Source of the DNA: Akkermansiaceae bacterium
GTDB taxonomy: Bacteria > Verrucomicrobiota > Verrucomicrobiia > Verrucomicrobiales > Akkermansiaceae
DNA: 58,001 bases
Assembly: GCA_015062045.1 (NCBI GenBank)
Contig: SUVJ01000005.1
Coordinates: forward strand, 1-58,001
Direction: 5' to 3'
Shown: one piece after another, positions 26,801 through 34,930 of the stretch
Numbering within the stretch: position 1 is the first letter of the stretch
Layout of the letters: each line of letters starts with the position of its first letter
Notes under the pieces: generated by a model
Seen by the model: only the letters and a program-made list of their open reading frames with translations
The model's database searches: none
Told to the model about the DNA's origin: nothing
Translations under genes and position numbers: made by a program

Positions 26801-27861
26801 CCTACGACAGCATGGGGCGTCGCAGCTTCAAGCAAGTAACCGTCAACGGCACCGTCACGCTGCACCAGCGTTACCTGTACCGTGGGTATCTGCAGATTGC
26901 CTGCATCGACCTCACCCATAGCCACCACCCGGGGCTTTGGCTCATCACTTGGGACCCGACCCAGCCCATCGCCACCCGTCCGCTGGCCATCCAAAAGGAC
27001 GGCACATGGCACACATACGGCCTTGACCTCACCAAGAACGTGTGCGAGGTATTCGGTACCACCGGTTACATCTCCACCTCCTATACCTACACACCCTACG
27101 GCTCCGTCACCGCCACCGGCAACACCACCCAACCCATCCAGTGGAGCAGCGAGTTCTATGACTCCGAGCTGGCCCTCGTCTACTATAACTACCGCCATTA
27201 TAATCCGGTGGATGGAAGATGGTTAAGTCATGATTCGATGCCTTCTTCAAGTACTAATAATTTGTATAAGTTCCATGGTAACATTGTGAATGATAATGAC
27301 ATTTTGGGATTAATTATTGAATCATTCCTCGATGCTGGTATGATTATAACTGATCTGGCCATGATAAGTTATGGTTACGTTACTGGTGATGAAGAAATGG
27401 TTGATAACGGGCTGGTGGATTTAGGCACCGATGTTGTTTCATTAGCCATACCATTTATTCCGGCAGGTTCTTCGAAAGCAGCTCGAGCAACAACAAAAAT
27501 CGCACCAAAACCAGCACCAAAACCAGCACCAAAACCAGCACCAAAACCAGAAACAAAACCAGAAACAAAACCAGAAACAAAACCAGAAACAAAACCAGAA
27601 ACAAAGCAGCATGAAGATTTTGGGGGTGGTCAAAATGGAAAAGGTGGATGTAAACCTTGCATCCCTCCGGCCGGGACGCAATATCATCGCTATTGTGATG
27701 GCCACAGTCCTCATTCTCATAATGGTATAAATACTCCACATTCCCATATTTATGTTATGAATCAATCTCCATATCCAGCATGTAAATGCTTTATCAATAA
27801 AACCAATAAATGCATACCTGGTAAGGCAAACTGTGAACATGTGCCAAAAGAAATGAAATGA
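23890..27861 (+). CDS. Rhs/YD-repeat polymorphic toxin, N-terminally truncated
   Basis: 1323 residues from a GTG at 23890. YD repeats (EYDALGRVTKQTD, EYDSFGNVSKQTL and many others) run from the first residues to about 1070. The conserved Rhs core end follows (NYRHYNPVDGRWLSHDSM to DILGL, about 1098-1138). The variable tip (about 1139-1323) has a hydrophobic segment, a Pro/Lys/Glu repeat, then a Cys/His-rich domain (GGCKPCIPPAG, TPHSHIY, NQSPYPACKCF) that I take to be the toxin, of unknown activity. There is no signal peptide, PAAR or other trafficking domain, and the frame starts inside repeats, so the 5' end was lost. Tip codons are AT-rich, unlike the GC-rich core. Confidence 0.85.
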   Translation: MTEYHVNASGTEVLFHNTSYTYEESSELERVTSTVTAGGSTQQQVSIEETYTTPAYAYAAGKPKFSQGIDGVQTVHEYAATTEHDAIHKHTSITKANGELVAAQSRKSESFIAANDTTTFEQECIWDGTQWLLLNTTAYEYDEQQRVTKTTRGNGRFSTTTWMCCGVLNETDEDGITTTYAYDSARQLTEISREEVYDGETCITPETITEYTRDAAGRVLTTIRRVGPMETTEATEYDALGRVTKQTDVLGRVTTTEYSADGLTTTVTTPAGATSITTRHTDGSTAAVSGTAQRALVYVYDLNGNSLRTTTKLEDGTTIAQSIVNGFGQTTVQAQASTTGFIYSRSEFNAKGQLVKQYQDTGWNTAKTAATLYEYDSFGNVSKQTLALADSPTKDNSPVVEMAHSVEAAEDGVFSVTTQTRYNAAGEPLNAMQKQLISQLSDTLASKSISTDERGNSATEWSVFTAPSKVTSFSTIPTSEVTAESVSIDGFTISHKDYAGIVTSASRSYTASGMTLVQIDGRGNATISVMDLAGRTISMTDAAGAITTTTYDIAHDKPSVVTDAMGNTSCYKYDALGRKIAEWGTAIQPACFGYDDMGNMTTLRTFRAGTETISSDPTERTDGDVTTWAFHPATGLELSKAYADGTDVVKSYDAYNRLATETDARGNVKNHTYEHARGLHLGTTYTVVDGTAATAARSFTYNHLGQLTQQTDDSGVRTFAFNTYGERESDSLVVDGDTHLVTELRDAFGRSTGYTYAKNGSVIQSVSTGYGTDGRISSAGFLHGGEMKQFGYEYLLGTNLLHKLTKPNGMTLTQSYETTRNLLISMAYHRGNTLVTQREYTYDVLRRPTARTTSRQGNVVNDSFVHNSRSELASAQVNGETYGYDYDNVGNRRMSMEAGDYAFYEANALNQYSDITGSEDEADFSITPVFDADGNQTMIKTATGIWYAVYNAENRPVSFTNEATGTVVTCAYDSMGRRSFKQVTVNGTVTLHQRYLYRGYLQIACIDLTHSHHPGLWLITWDPTQPIATRPLAIQKDGTWHTYGLDLTKNVCEVFGTTGYISTSYTYTPYGSVTATGNTTQPIQWSSEFYDSELALVYYNYRHYNPVDGRWLSHDSMPSSSTNNLYKFHGNIVNDNDILGLIIESFLDAGMIITDLAMISYGYVTGDEEMVDNGLVDLGTDVVSLAIPFIPAGSSKAARATTKIAPKPAPKPAPKPAPKPETKPETKPETKPETKPETKQHEDFGGGQNGKGGCKPCIPPAGTQYHRYCDGHSPHSHNGINTPHSHIYVMNQSPYPACKCFINKTNKCIPGKANCEHVPKEMK
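27501..27605 (+). repeat. 12-bp in-frame tandem repeat in the rhs tip
   Basis: Units AAACCAGCACCA (three) and AAACCAGAAACA (five) encode PKPA and PETK repeats linking the core to the Cys/His domain. A 12-bp unit keeps the frame when copies are gained or lost. Confidence 0.9.
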
Positions 27862-28250
27862 AACGGTGTCAGAGAAGGCGTGAAATGACGGCGAAAATAT
27901 TGTAATATTATTTTGTAATATACATTATACCAGTACATAAACTGAAAGATTACCGCAGCCTTACATCAGATTGCTGTTCTGCTTGAGTTTTCGGCAGATA
28001 AATCGTTTACACTGGCATGAGCCTCAACACTCAAAGTATTTAATCGAAGGGATATAACTCTATCTAATAAGCGGAGTACCCCCTTTAACAAATGCAAATT
28101 ACGTCTGAATTCTTGTTATACCAAAGGAATAAACTATGATTTCTCAGCTTCAACTCGAGCCCAGAGAACCCACATCAGTCGCTTTCCTATGGTTCAATCC
28201 TAATGAGCTTATTTCACCTTCATTCACTCGCCTTTTTCTGGGGTCTGTTT
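27862..28250 (+). other. AT-rich spacer between rhs tip and IS
   Basis: No credible complete gene. A short frame beginning ATGATTTCTCAG at 28137 with AAAGGAAT upstream would have run through the IS target site, but its translation does not look like a protein. Confidence 0.4.
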
Positions 28251-29577
28251 CAGATTTGCTGGTGTGTTAACCCGCACCAGATGACAAAAAAAGTAGCAAT
28301 CCAGGCTTGCTTGTCTTTGTAACACTCGTTACAAAGGGTTGATGATAAAACAAATTTACAAACAAAAAGGCTGGATTGCTACCTTCGCTATTGTCCTCCA
28401 AAATCGCATCGAGGTCAAGCTTACATTTGATGATAGATACAATTTTTATTGTCCTATATGCGGATGTAATCTTAAAACACATTCATATAGAGAGATTAAC
28501 GTGCGTGATTTGCCTATATTGGAGCGAGAAGTCCTGCTTTATGTTGACACCATGCAGGGGTATTGCAATAAGTGCAAACGATTCCATACCTTAAGGCCTG
28601 ATATATGTCACCCAACTTGTGGCTATACTTGGCGCTTCATGAGATTGCTTTCAAGACACCTTATTCATGCACCTGCCCGTTATCTACAAGATGAGTATAA
28701 AGTGGCATATACAACTGTCTTAAGATTGGATAAAGAGGTCTTAAAAGAAGATATACCTAAGCCCAAAAACAAAGACGTTGAAAGCATACTCATTGATGAA
28801 AAATATGTGGGAGCCAGCAATGGCTTTGTTACAATGGTATTGAATGCCAAAACCGGTGAACCGCAGGAATTAACCAGAGGACGTGATGGAAAATGTTTAG
28901 ATGCTTTCTTCAAGCGTTTCGATGAGCAGGAAAAACAGAAGATTAAATATCTCGGAATAGATTGTTCCAACGCATACAGGTCTGCAGCTTTGCTTCACTT
29001 GCCACATATTCATATATGCTATGATGCTTATCACTTAGTGAGTAACATGAATGAGGTACTGGATAAAATACGGCGTTCCATTATGAAAAACGCGCCATAT
29101 GGACTGGCTCAGTTTTTGAAAGGAAAACGTTATGTTTTACTAAAAGGCAGAGAAAATCTACCCTCAGATGCAAGGCAAGAGTTGCGTACCCTCTACACTC
29201 TCAACAAGGTCCTTTACATTGCGTATCTCTTAAAGGAACAATTCCGACAGGTATTCCAAACCTGCGACGAAAACACAGCAACGCTGCGACTTATTCGATG
29301 GATAAAAATGTGTATGAAAAGCAAGGTGGAACAGCTCATTCATTTTGCAAAAGGAATAAGTTCAAAATTTAATGAGATAATTAACGGCATTCGCTACAAG
29401 ATAAACTCGGCCAAGATAGAGTCTGCGAACGCAATGATAAAAAGAATTCAATCCAAGGCCTGCGGTATTTTTGATGTAGAGTACTTATTTTTGAAATTGC
29501 GTCAGATTTACTATCTCAGACTCCAAAAACAGACAAAAATGCCGATGAGTTACTACCAGCAAATCTGAAACAGACCC
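28251..29577 (+). mobile_element. intact ISL3-type insertion sequence
   Basis: 1327 bp. Perfect 23-bp terminal inverted repeats begin GGGTCTGTTTCAGATTTGC. The 8-bp target duplication TTTTTCTG flanks both ends (28243-28250 and 29578-29585); 8 bp is the usual size for ISL3. It carries one transposase gene. Perfect ends and duplication suggest a recent insertion. Confidence 0.95.
28339..29568 (+). CDS. ISL3-family transposase
   Basis: 409 residues, normal length. An N-terminal zinc-finger-like segment (CPICGC near residue 38, then CNKCKRFH) is followed by the DDE catalytic domain (ILIDEKYVG; LGIDCSNAYRSAA, with acidic active-site residues) and a C-terminal helix-rich part with the final Glu (KIESANAMIKR). 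It catalyses cut-and-paste or copy transposition of the surrounding element. It is apparently complete and uninterrupted. Confidence 0.93.
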   Translation: MMIKQIYKQKGWIATFAIVLQNRIEVKLTFDDRYNFYCPICGCNLKTHSYREINVRDLPILEREVLLYVDTMQGYCNKCKRFHTLRPDICHPTCGYTWRFMRLLSRHLIHAPARYLQDEYKVAYTTVLRLDKEVLKEDIPKPKNKDVESILIDEKYVGASNGFVTMVLNAKTGEPQELTRGRDGKCLDAFFKRFDEQEKQKIKYLGIDCSNAYRSAALLHLPHIHICYDAYHLVSNMNEVLDKIRRSIMKNAPYGLAQFLKGKRYVLLKGRENLPSDARQELRTLYTLNKVLYIAYLLKEQFRQVFQTCDENTATLRLIRWIKMCMKSKVEQLIHFAKGISSKFNEIINGIRYKINSAKIESANAMIKRIQSKACGIFDVEYLFLKLRQIYYLRLQKQTKMPMSYYQQI

Positions 29578-29644
29578 TTTTTCTGACGCCGCGTCTAAGA
29601 ATTTATTTGACATCCTTTTATATCCGTGTTAAATTGGTTTTACT

Positions 29645-30016
29645 ATGCTACATTATCCATCATATCCAGATGGTCGTATTATACGCCCCGGCGATATTTA
29701 TTCATTTGACGCAGGTACTCAATTAGGGCTTGTTCTATATGTATATCCTAATGAAGCTATTGTAAGGGAAAATGAAGAATGGAGTCTTAACAAAGTTTAT
29801 TATCGAGAACAAATCGTTTCACTCTATTTATCAATAAACGCTTTGATTCATTTAAGTTTGGAAGATTTATACGATGAAGGTTCACCAACTTTTATTGTAA
29901 ATACAAATATTGAGGGGCTATATAATTGGCTATTACATCAATACGAATCAGGAGAAATGCAAACATATCAAGAAATTATTAAGCATTGGAAAAAGGTTGG
30001 CAGAAATGACTCTTGA
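29645..30016 (+). CDS. small hypothetical, candidate immunity protein for the first Rhs tip
   Basis: 123 residues, acidic, AT-rich, no signal peptide and no family I recognise. It begins MLHYPSYPDGRIIRPGDIYS. It is the first good ORF after the rhs tip once the ISL3 element is removed, the usual position of a cognate immunity gene. Before the insertion it lay about 0.45 kb from the rhs stop. The assignment is by position only. Confidence 0.5.
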   Translation: MLHYPSYPDGRIIRPGDIYSFDAGTQLGLVLYVYPNEAIVRENEEWSLNKVYYREQIVSLYLSINALIHLSLEDLYDEGSPTFIVNTNIEGLYNWLLHQYESGEMQTYQEIIKHWKKVGRNDS

Positions 30017-30102
30017 AATTATTTTGGAGGCCCTGGTTCTGATATCGTTAAGATGAATGATGAGGACTCATATATACTGTCATGTCCGTTTCTTTGTGGA
30101 GG

Positions 30103-30747
30103 TCATTTTATATAAACAGAACGCAAATCATCTATTTCACCATCATTTATTCGATATATATGAACTTCAGGAGATATGATTTTTACGAGTTGTCCTTTAT
30201 AAAAGCACATCAAGGTAAATCTTAAAAAAAACAATTTGTTATTTGGCCTCAAAAAAGCAATATTTCCAACTAAAATTGCCTCATCACATTGAGTAGTTGA
30301 AAACCATTTAGATGGATATTCAGAAGATTTTTCTAATTTTGCTCTAGAGCCAGACAAACACAGAGCTTGCAATACATAAGATACATCAGAATATTTGCAT
30401 GGAGAAAAATCAATATATCTGAAGTTTTGTTTTACGCCACTGTCATAAGTCACGCAAAAAAAACGCCCTATACTCTTGACTATATCTGCCATTCCTATTT
30501 GAAAATCTATTCTTTTGATAGGCTGTACGTTAATAAATGAAGCTTTTCTTGATGATTTATTGCCATTATTTTGTATATAATCTCTTATTTCAAACAATTC
30601 AAGTTCAGACTCCAATACAGACGCTTCTTTTTGTACGGAATATACTTTTTCTAAAAAATCATACCGGTATACACACAGTTCTTCAGAATATACTATTTGA
30701 GCGAGGAGTTGAACAAGAAACGTAATTTTTACAAAAAAACTCTTCAT
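30103..30747 (-). CDS. hypothetical exported protein
   Basis: 214 residues with a signal peptide (MKSFFVKITFLVQLLAQIVYS). The mature part is mixed alpha/beta with several aromatic residues and a few Cys; no family is recognised. It is AT-rich and stands on the opposite strand to the rhs genes, ending 86 nt from the putative immunity gene in a converging arrangement. It could be cargo left by rhs recombination. Confidence 0.55.
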   Translation of the reverse strand: MKSFFVKITFLVQLLAQIVYSEELCVYRYDFLEKVYSVQKEASVLESELELFEIRDYIQNNGNKSSRKASFINVQPIKRIDFQIGMADIVKSIGRFFCVTYDSGVKQNFRYIDFSPCKYSDVSYVLQALCLSGSRAKLEKSSEYPSKWFSTTQCDEAILVGNIAFLRPNNKLFFLRFTLMCFYKGQLVKIISPEVHIYRINDGEIDDLRSVYIK

Positions 30748-30757
30748 ATAATTTTAT

Positions 30758-31915
30758 GTGTGGGACGCGTGGGTATTTTTTGTGCATGGAGGAGCAGCCA
30801 AGAACTTCGGTTTTGAGTATGTGCCCGGCACAAATCTGTTGCAAACGCTCACCAAGCCCAACGGCATGACTCTCACTCAGACCTACGAGGCAACCCGCAA
30901 CCTACTCACAGGTATGGATTACCATCGTGGGAGTACCCTCGTGGCGCAGCGAACCTACACCTACGACATAATCGGTCGCCCCGCCACACGTGGTACTGCT
31001 AGACAGGGTACTGTTGTGAATGATACGTTCTCCCACAACTCTCACTCAGAGCTCGCAGGGGCGAATGTTAATTGTAAGGACTATGAGTATACATTCGACA
31101 ACATAGGCAATCGACTGGATTCTGTAGAGGACAATAATGCAGTGACGTATGATACTAATGAGCTTAATCAGTACACGGTAATCTCCGAGAACAGTACTGC
31201 AGATTTCGAACCTCAGTTCGATGCTGATGGGAACCAGACAATTATCAAGACAGAAACCGACATCTGGTCATCCTTATACAACTCGGAGAATCGCCCTGTT
31301 ACCTTTACTAACGACGGAAACAACACCGTAATCGAATGCCAGTATGATTCCATGGGGCGTCGAGCTTACAAGAAGATTACTGTCAATGGCTCAGTCACGC
31401 TTCACCACCGCTACATCTACCGGGGCTACGTGCAAATTGCCTGCATTGACCTTACTCGTAGTCATCACCCCTGCATGTGGTTGATCACCTGGGATCCTAC
31501 TCAGCTCGATACTACCCGCCCGCTGGCAATTCAGGTTAACGGAACTTGGTACACTTATGGCTGGGATCTCACCAAAAATATTTTTGAAATCTTTGGTTCG
31601 AGCGGTTATATTGCTAATTCCTATACTTACACCCCCTATGGTTCGGTAATTTCTTCCAGTTCTGTTACTCAGCCTATTCTGTGGAGTAGTGAAGTGTATG
31701 ATAGCGAAATGGGGATATACTACTTCAACTATCGATATTTTAATTCTTTATTTGGAAACTGGATTTCAATTTTTTCTCCGGCGCTTGGTCGGAAGCCCGA
31801 AGAAGTTGTTACCTCCGATTTGGTAGCCGGTGGCTTTCCAGCTGATGTGGGTGAGGGTTGGGTATTCCTCTCCATTCCACTTGTAGCCGCTATCGAGTAC
31901 GTTTACCCAAGGTGA
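30758..31915 (+). pseudogene. orphan rhs C-terminal fragment 2
   Basis: 385 residues from GTG 30758. From FFVHGGAAKNFGFEY it aligns with about residues 785-1110 of the first rhs (same order of YD repeats, RYIYRGYVQIACIDL, LITWDPTQ). The core end is degraded (YFNSLFGNWISIFSP, lacking the usual DP and Asn-Tyr signature), then about 40 unrelated residues. There is no N-terminal region, so it cannot be exported as a toxin on its own. It can serve as a donor for tip exchange by recombination in the shared core. Confidence 0.75.
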
Positions 31916-32040
31916 CGAGCACACCAGAATGCAATCCATTTATCCATAAATCTCGTCATAAAATCACCTCAATGAGAGCGCGAGCACGTAATGTTAACGA
32001 GTTTTGTAAAACGTTGGCAACAAGCACTTTCCAAAATTAT

Positions 32041-32160
32041 CTACAACCCGTTATGAGTCATGGCAAATTTTAGGGCAATTTTCAGAAAACGGGGTTAATT
32101 TTTACAAAGTGTTTATATGCAATGTTTTAGAGTCGATAAAATCACAGTCACAAAAAGGCT
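32041..32160 (+). repeat. dispersed repeat family C, copy 2
   Basis: Matches 16742-16841 (CCCGTTATGAGTCA, CAATTTTCAGAAAA, CACAAAAAGGCTA). Its right end touches the first base of the next rhs fragment. Confidence 0.6.
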
Positions 32161-32900
32161 ACGACTCCATGGGCCGCCGCACCTACAAGCGCGTCACCCT
32201 CAATGGAAACGTCACACTGCACCAGCGCTATATTTATCGAGGCTATTTGCAGATTGCCTGCATTGACCTCACCCGCAGTCACCATCCTGCCCTCTGGTTC
32301 ATCACCTGGGACCCCACGCAGCGCATCGCCACCCGCCCGCTCGCCATCCAAAAGAACGGCACATGGTATACCTACGGCCTTGACCTCACCAAGAACGTGT
32401 GCGAGGTCTTCGGTTCCTCCGGCTACATCGGTACCGCCTACACCTACACCCCCTACGGCCAAGTCACCGCCACAGGAAATGTAGACCAGCCGATTCAGTG
32501 GAGTAGTGAGTATCACGATGCTGAACCTGACTTGGTGTATTATAATTATAGATATTTTAATGCAAATAGAGGTCGTTTTTTAAGTGTTGATCCCGTGTAT
32601 AATAAAAGAGTAAATAATTCTTATAATATTGCAAGAAATTCAACATTTAAAGATGTGGATATTTTAGGGCTGTTATCAGTTAATGATGTTTTGGAACTCG
32701 CTGATCAAACTGAAACCGCAAATGTAAAAAACATTTTGATAGCAGTAGAAATTGCTATCCTTATGAAAGCCAGCCAAAAAGCACAGATTGAATTGCGCAA
32801 AGCTATAATAAAAAGAAACAGAAAACAAGTTGATTTGTGGGAGCGCCGAAAAAATATAATATGCAGATATGCTCGTGAAGCTTCTAAAATTTGCTTATAA
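32156..32900 (+). pseudogene. orphan rhs C-terminal fragment 3 with its own tip
   Basis: The open frame starts at 32109, but homology to the rhs core starts at about 32156 (GYDSMGRRTYKRVT). It includes a good core end (YFNANRGRFLSVDPVYN to VDILGL). The tip after it is about 75 residues, helical and basic (KAQIELRKAIIKRNRKQVD), no known toxin family recognised, possibly truncated. A terminator hairpin and a small exported-protein gene follow, i.e. a displaced tip-plus-immunity cassette. Confidence 0.75.
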
Positions 32901-32918
32901 GCATCATAACTCTTAATC

Positions 32919-32938
32919 GAGGGGGCTTTTGCCCCCTC
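32919..32938 (+). terminator. terminator-like hairpin after rhs fragment 3
   Basis: An 8-bp stem GAGGGGGC / GCCCCCTC with loop TTTT, then TCATTCT. Confidence 0.6.
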
Positions 32939-33045
32939 TCATTCTGATAAATAAGGGCATAAATAGAACAAAATATTTTCATAACTGTAGGTTAAAAGAG
33001 AATAAAAATGTTGCAATGATTAAAAATAAATGCTACTCTTGAGAC

Positions 33046-33516
33046 ATGAAGATTCAAAATAAATTTTCTATATTTTTGTTCTGTTTTGTGTTTAGTTGTA
33101 TAGCGTCTGCAAAAGAAACACATTTGCACAATAATGAAGAGATTATCTCAACAGATGAACAATTTTGTTCAATAGGCCTTAATGAGAGTTTTTATCGTTT
33201 AGATGAGGTTGTAAAAGAAATAGTAAGCGCACGTAATTACGAAAGATTCGAAAAAAAATATAAACAAGCATTCTATACTTTCATTGCAGAATATACTAAT
33301 TCTATAGCCATCGAGCCATTGGAAAACTTAGAAAAAGGAGAGGATGAAATATCGTGTTTCGTATTGAGGCATCAAGACAGAATTGATAATTTCATACGTC
33401 ATTATAAGATGATGTTGTCCGTACGTTCCGAATCCGGGTTGGAAATTGCGGAAAAATTGAAAGAAGAGGAAGAGATTGTAATTAGTTGGTTGTTAAATGA
33501 GCCTTTAGAGTTTTAG
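33046..33516 (+). CDS. small exported protein, candidate immunity protein
   Basis: 156 residues with a signal peptide (FSIFLFCFVFSCIASA) and a mature helical, acidic domain (KLKEEEEIVISWLL at the end). No family is recognised. It lies between two rhs fragments, so it may protect in the periplasm against the tip of fragment 3. AT-rich. Confidence 0.5.
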   Translation: MKIQNKFSIFLFCFVFSCIASAKETHLHNNEEIISTDEQFCSIGLNESFYRLDEVVKEIVSARNYERFEKKYKQAFYTFIAEYTNSIAIEPLENLEKGEDEISCFVLRHQDRIDNFIRHYKMMLSVRSESGLEIAEKLKEEEEIVISWLLNEPLEF

Positions 33517-33520
33517 TCTA

Positions 33521-34160
33521 AGCCTATGACTCCGTCCGCCAACTCACCGAGGTAATCTGCTCTGCCGTGTATGACGGCAATACCTGCATCACTACCGAGT
33601 CGATTACGGAGTACACTCGCGATGCTGAGGAGCATGTCACCATCGCCACCCGTCCGCTGGCCATCCAAAAAGACGGCACCTGGTACACCTATGGCCTCGA
33701 CCTCACCAAAAACGTGTGTGAAGTCTTCGGCTCCTCCGGTTACATCGGCACAGCCTACACTTACAGCCCCTTCGGTGAAGTCACCGCCACCGGGAATGTA
33801 GAGCAGCCCATCCAGTGGAGCAGCGAGTTCAACGACAGTGAATTGGGAACCCCTCATTTCTATATAGCATATAATTCTGGTACAGAATATGTATATATGA
33901 ATACATATGCGTTGGAGATGATTAAGGGAAAACTATATAACATATACACGAGAAGCGATTTGACTCAAACTATATTAGCGGACACTTCCGATGGTATCAG
34001 TAAAGCTTCACATGGTATACGTTCTAACGAATTACCTTTCCGGAAAATTCATTATTTGGGCATCTCTAAAAACTCAACAAAAACTATTTATCTTGCATCC
34101 TACGGATCTCCGGCACCCCTACAAATTGGTAGTTGTGGGGGGAGAGTCAGCAAGCGTTAG
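33521..34160 (+). pseudogene. chimeric rhs fragment 4 with internal deletion
   Basis: Homology begins at 33521 (AYDSVRQLTE), matching the first rhs at about 24430. After TEYTRDAEEHV it jumps to TIATRPLAIQKDGTW, matching about 26968, so some 2.4 kb of core is deleted in one step. The frame is kept. It then leaves the core after WSSEFNDSEL into a unique tip (HFYIAYNSGTEYVYMN) and finally runs into a dispersed repeat (34060-34141), which supplies the stop. Not a functional toxin gene as it stands. Confidence 0.75.
34060..34141 (+). repeat. dispersed repeat family B, long copy (inverted partner at 40664-40746)
   Basis: About 80 bp with only a few differences from the reverse complement of 40664-40746. 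It starts CATCTCTAAAAACTCAAC and ends CAAATTGGTAGTTGTGGGG. Confidence 0.85.
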
Positions 34161-34242
34161 CGAGCCGACTTTTTGAGCCCCAGCGAGGGGCGATATAGAA
34201 TAGCCCGGGCGTAGAGCTGCGCCAGCGGCAGCACCCCGGGAA

Positions 34243-34790
34243 TTATGCAAAAATAAATACGAACCCCGCAATTGGGGGTGGCAGCCAATAGGCAGGGGCG
34301 CAAGCCCCTGCTATATACAAAAAAATACATTGAACCCCGCCGAATGGCGGGGTGGCAGCTAAACCATGGAATAAAATATAAGGTATGATTTTAGAAATTC
34401 CGTTTGTTATACATCGTGCAGAATGGGATTCAACATCGACACGACAGCATTGAGAAGAAGTAAATACAGATGCCACGCTTTTGCTGCCACCCCTCCTGAA
34501 GTCGGGGTTCTATTTGTATTTCGTTGGTCAGCAGGCGCTTCTTTGTCACGGCGTAGGGCTCAGCCCGAAGACGGAACGCGCCTGCCTATTGGCTGCCGCC
34601 CCACGCGGGGCTCAATAATTTGGCTCGCTCATGCTCGCTGTGAAGAACGGCTGAGCCGTAGTGAAGAAGCCACCTTGCGGTGGCTTATGAAGAGCGGGCA
34701 GAGCCCGCAATGAAGAACGCCTGACGGCGTTAATGGTTCGCCCCATGCGGGGCTCTGAATTCGGCGGGCATTCACCCGCGGGGTATCTTC
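34243..34790. repeat. array of short palindromes with GAACCCC and ATGAAG linkers
   Basis: It contains many perfect or near-perfect hairpins: CCCCGCC/GGCGGGG, GCAGGGGC/GCCCCTGC, AACGGCTGAGCCGT, AAGCCACC/GGTGGCTT, GCGGGCAGAGCCCGC, AACGCC/GGCGTT. In the right half they are joined by ATGAAG-type linkers. No protein-coding potential; the open frame at 34423 is a by-product. Confidence 0.75.
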
Positions 34791-34825
34791 ACAAATTGCC
34801 ATTTGGCGAGTTTATAGAGGTCGCC
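34791..34825 (-). repeat. dispersed repeat family B, short copy
   Basis: Reverse complement reads GACCTCTATAAACTCGCC then AAATGGCAATTTGT, the common core of this family. Confidence 0.7.
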
Positions 34826-34840
34826 AATTTAGGAAACTAA

Positions 34841-34888
34841 AAAATAATTTATCCGTGAGTAGGTGCAAATTCCCACCTACTCACGGAT
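34841..34888 (-). terminator. terminator of the lipoprotein gene
   Basis: A 15-bp stem ATCCGTGAGTAGGTG / its complement (34851-34888), followed on the minus strand by AAATTATTTTTTAG. Confidence 0.75.
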
Positions 34889-34930
34889 TCAATTGATACA
34901 ATATGCTTACTACAGTGAAAGAATATAAAA

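Noticed and set aside
28137..28250. Small gene interrupted by the IS
   Set aside because: The frame is open on both sides of the IS but the joined translation is not protein-like.
34423..34713. 96-codon plus-strand ORF
   Set aside because: It is made of palindrome-array sequence and has no plausible start or family.
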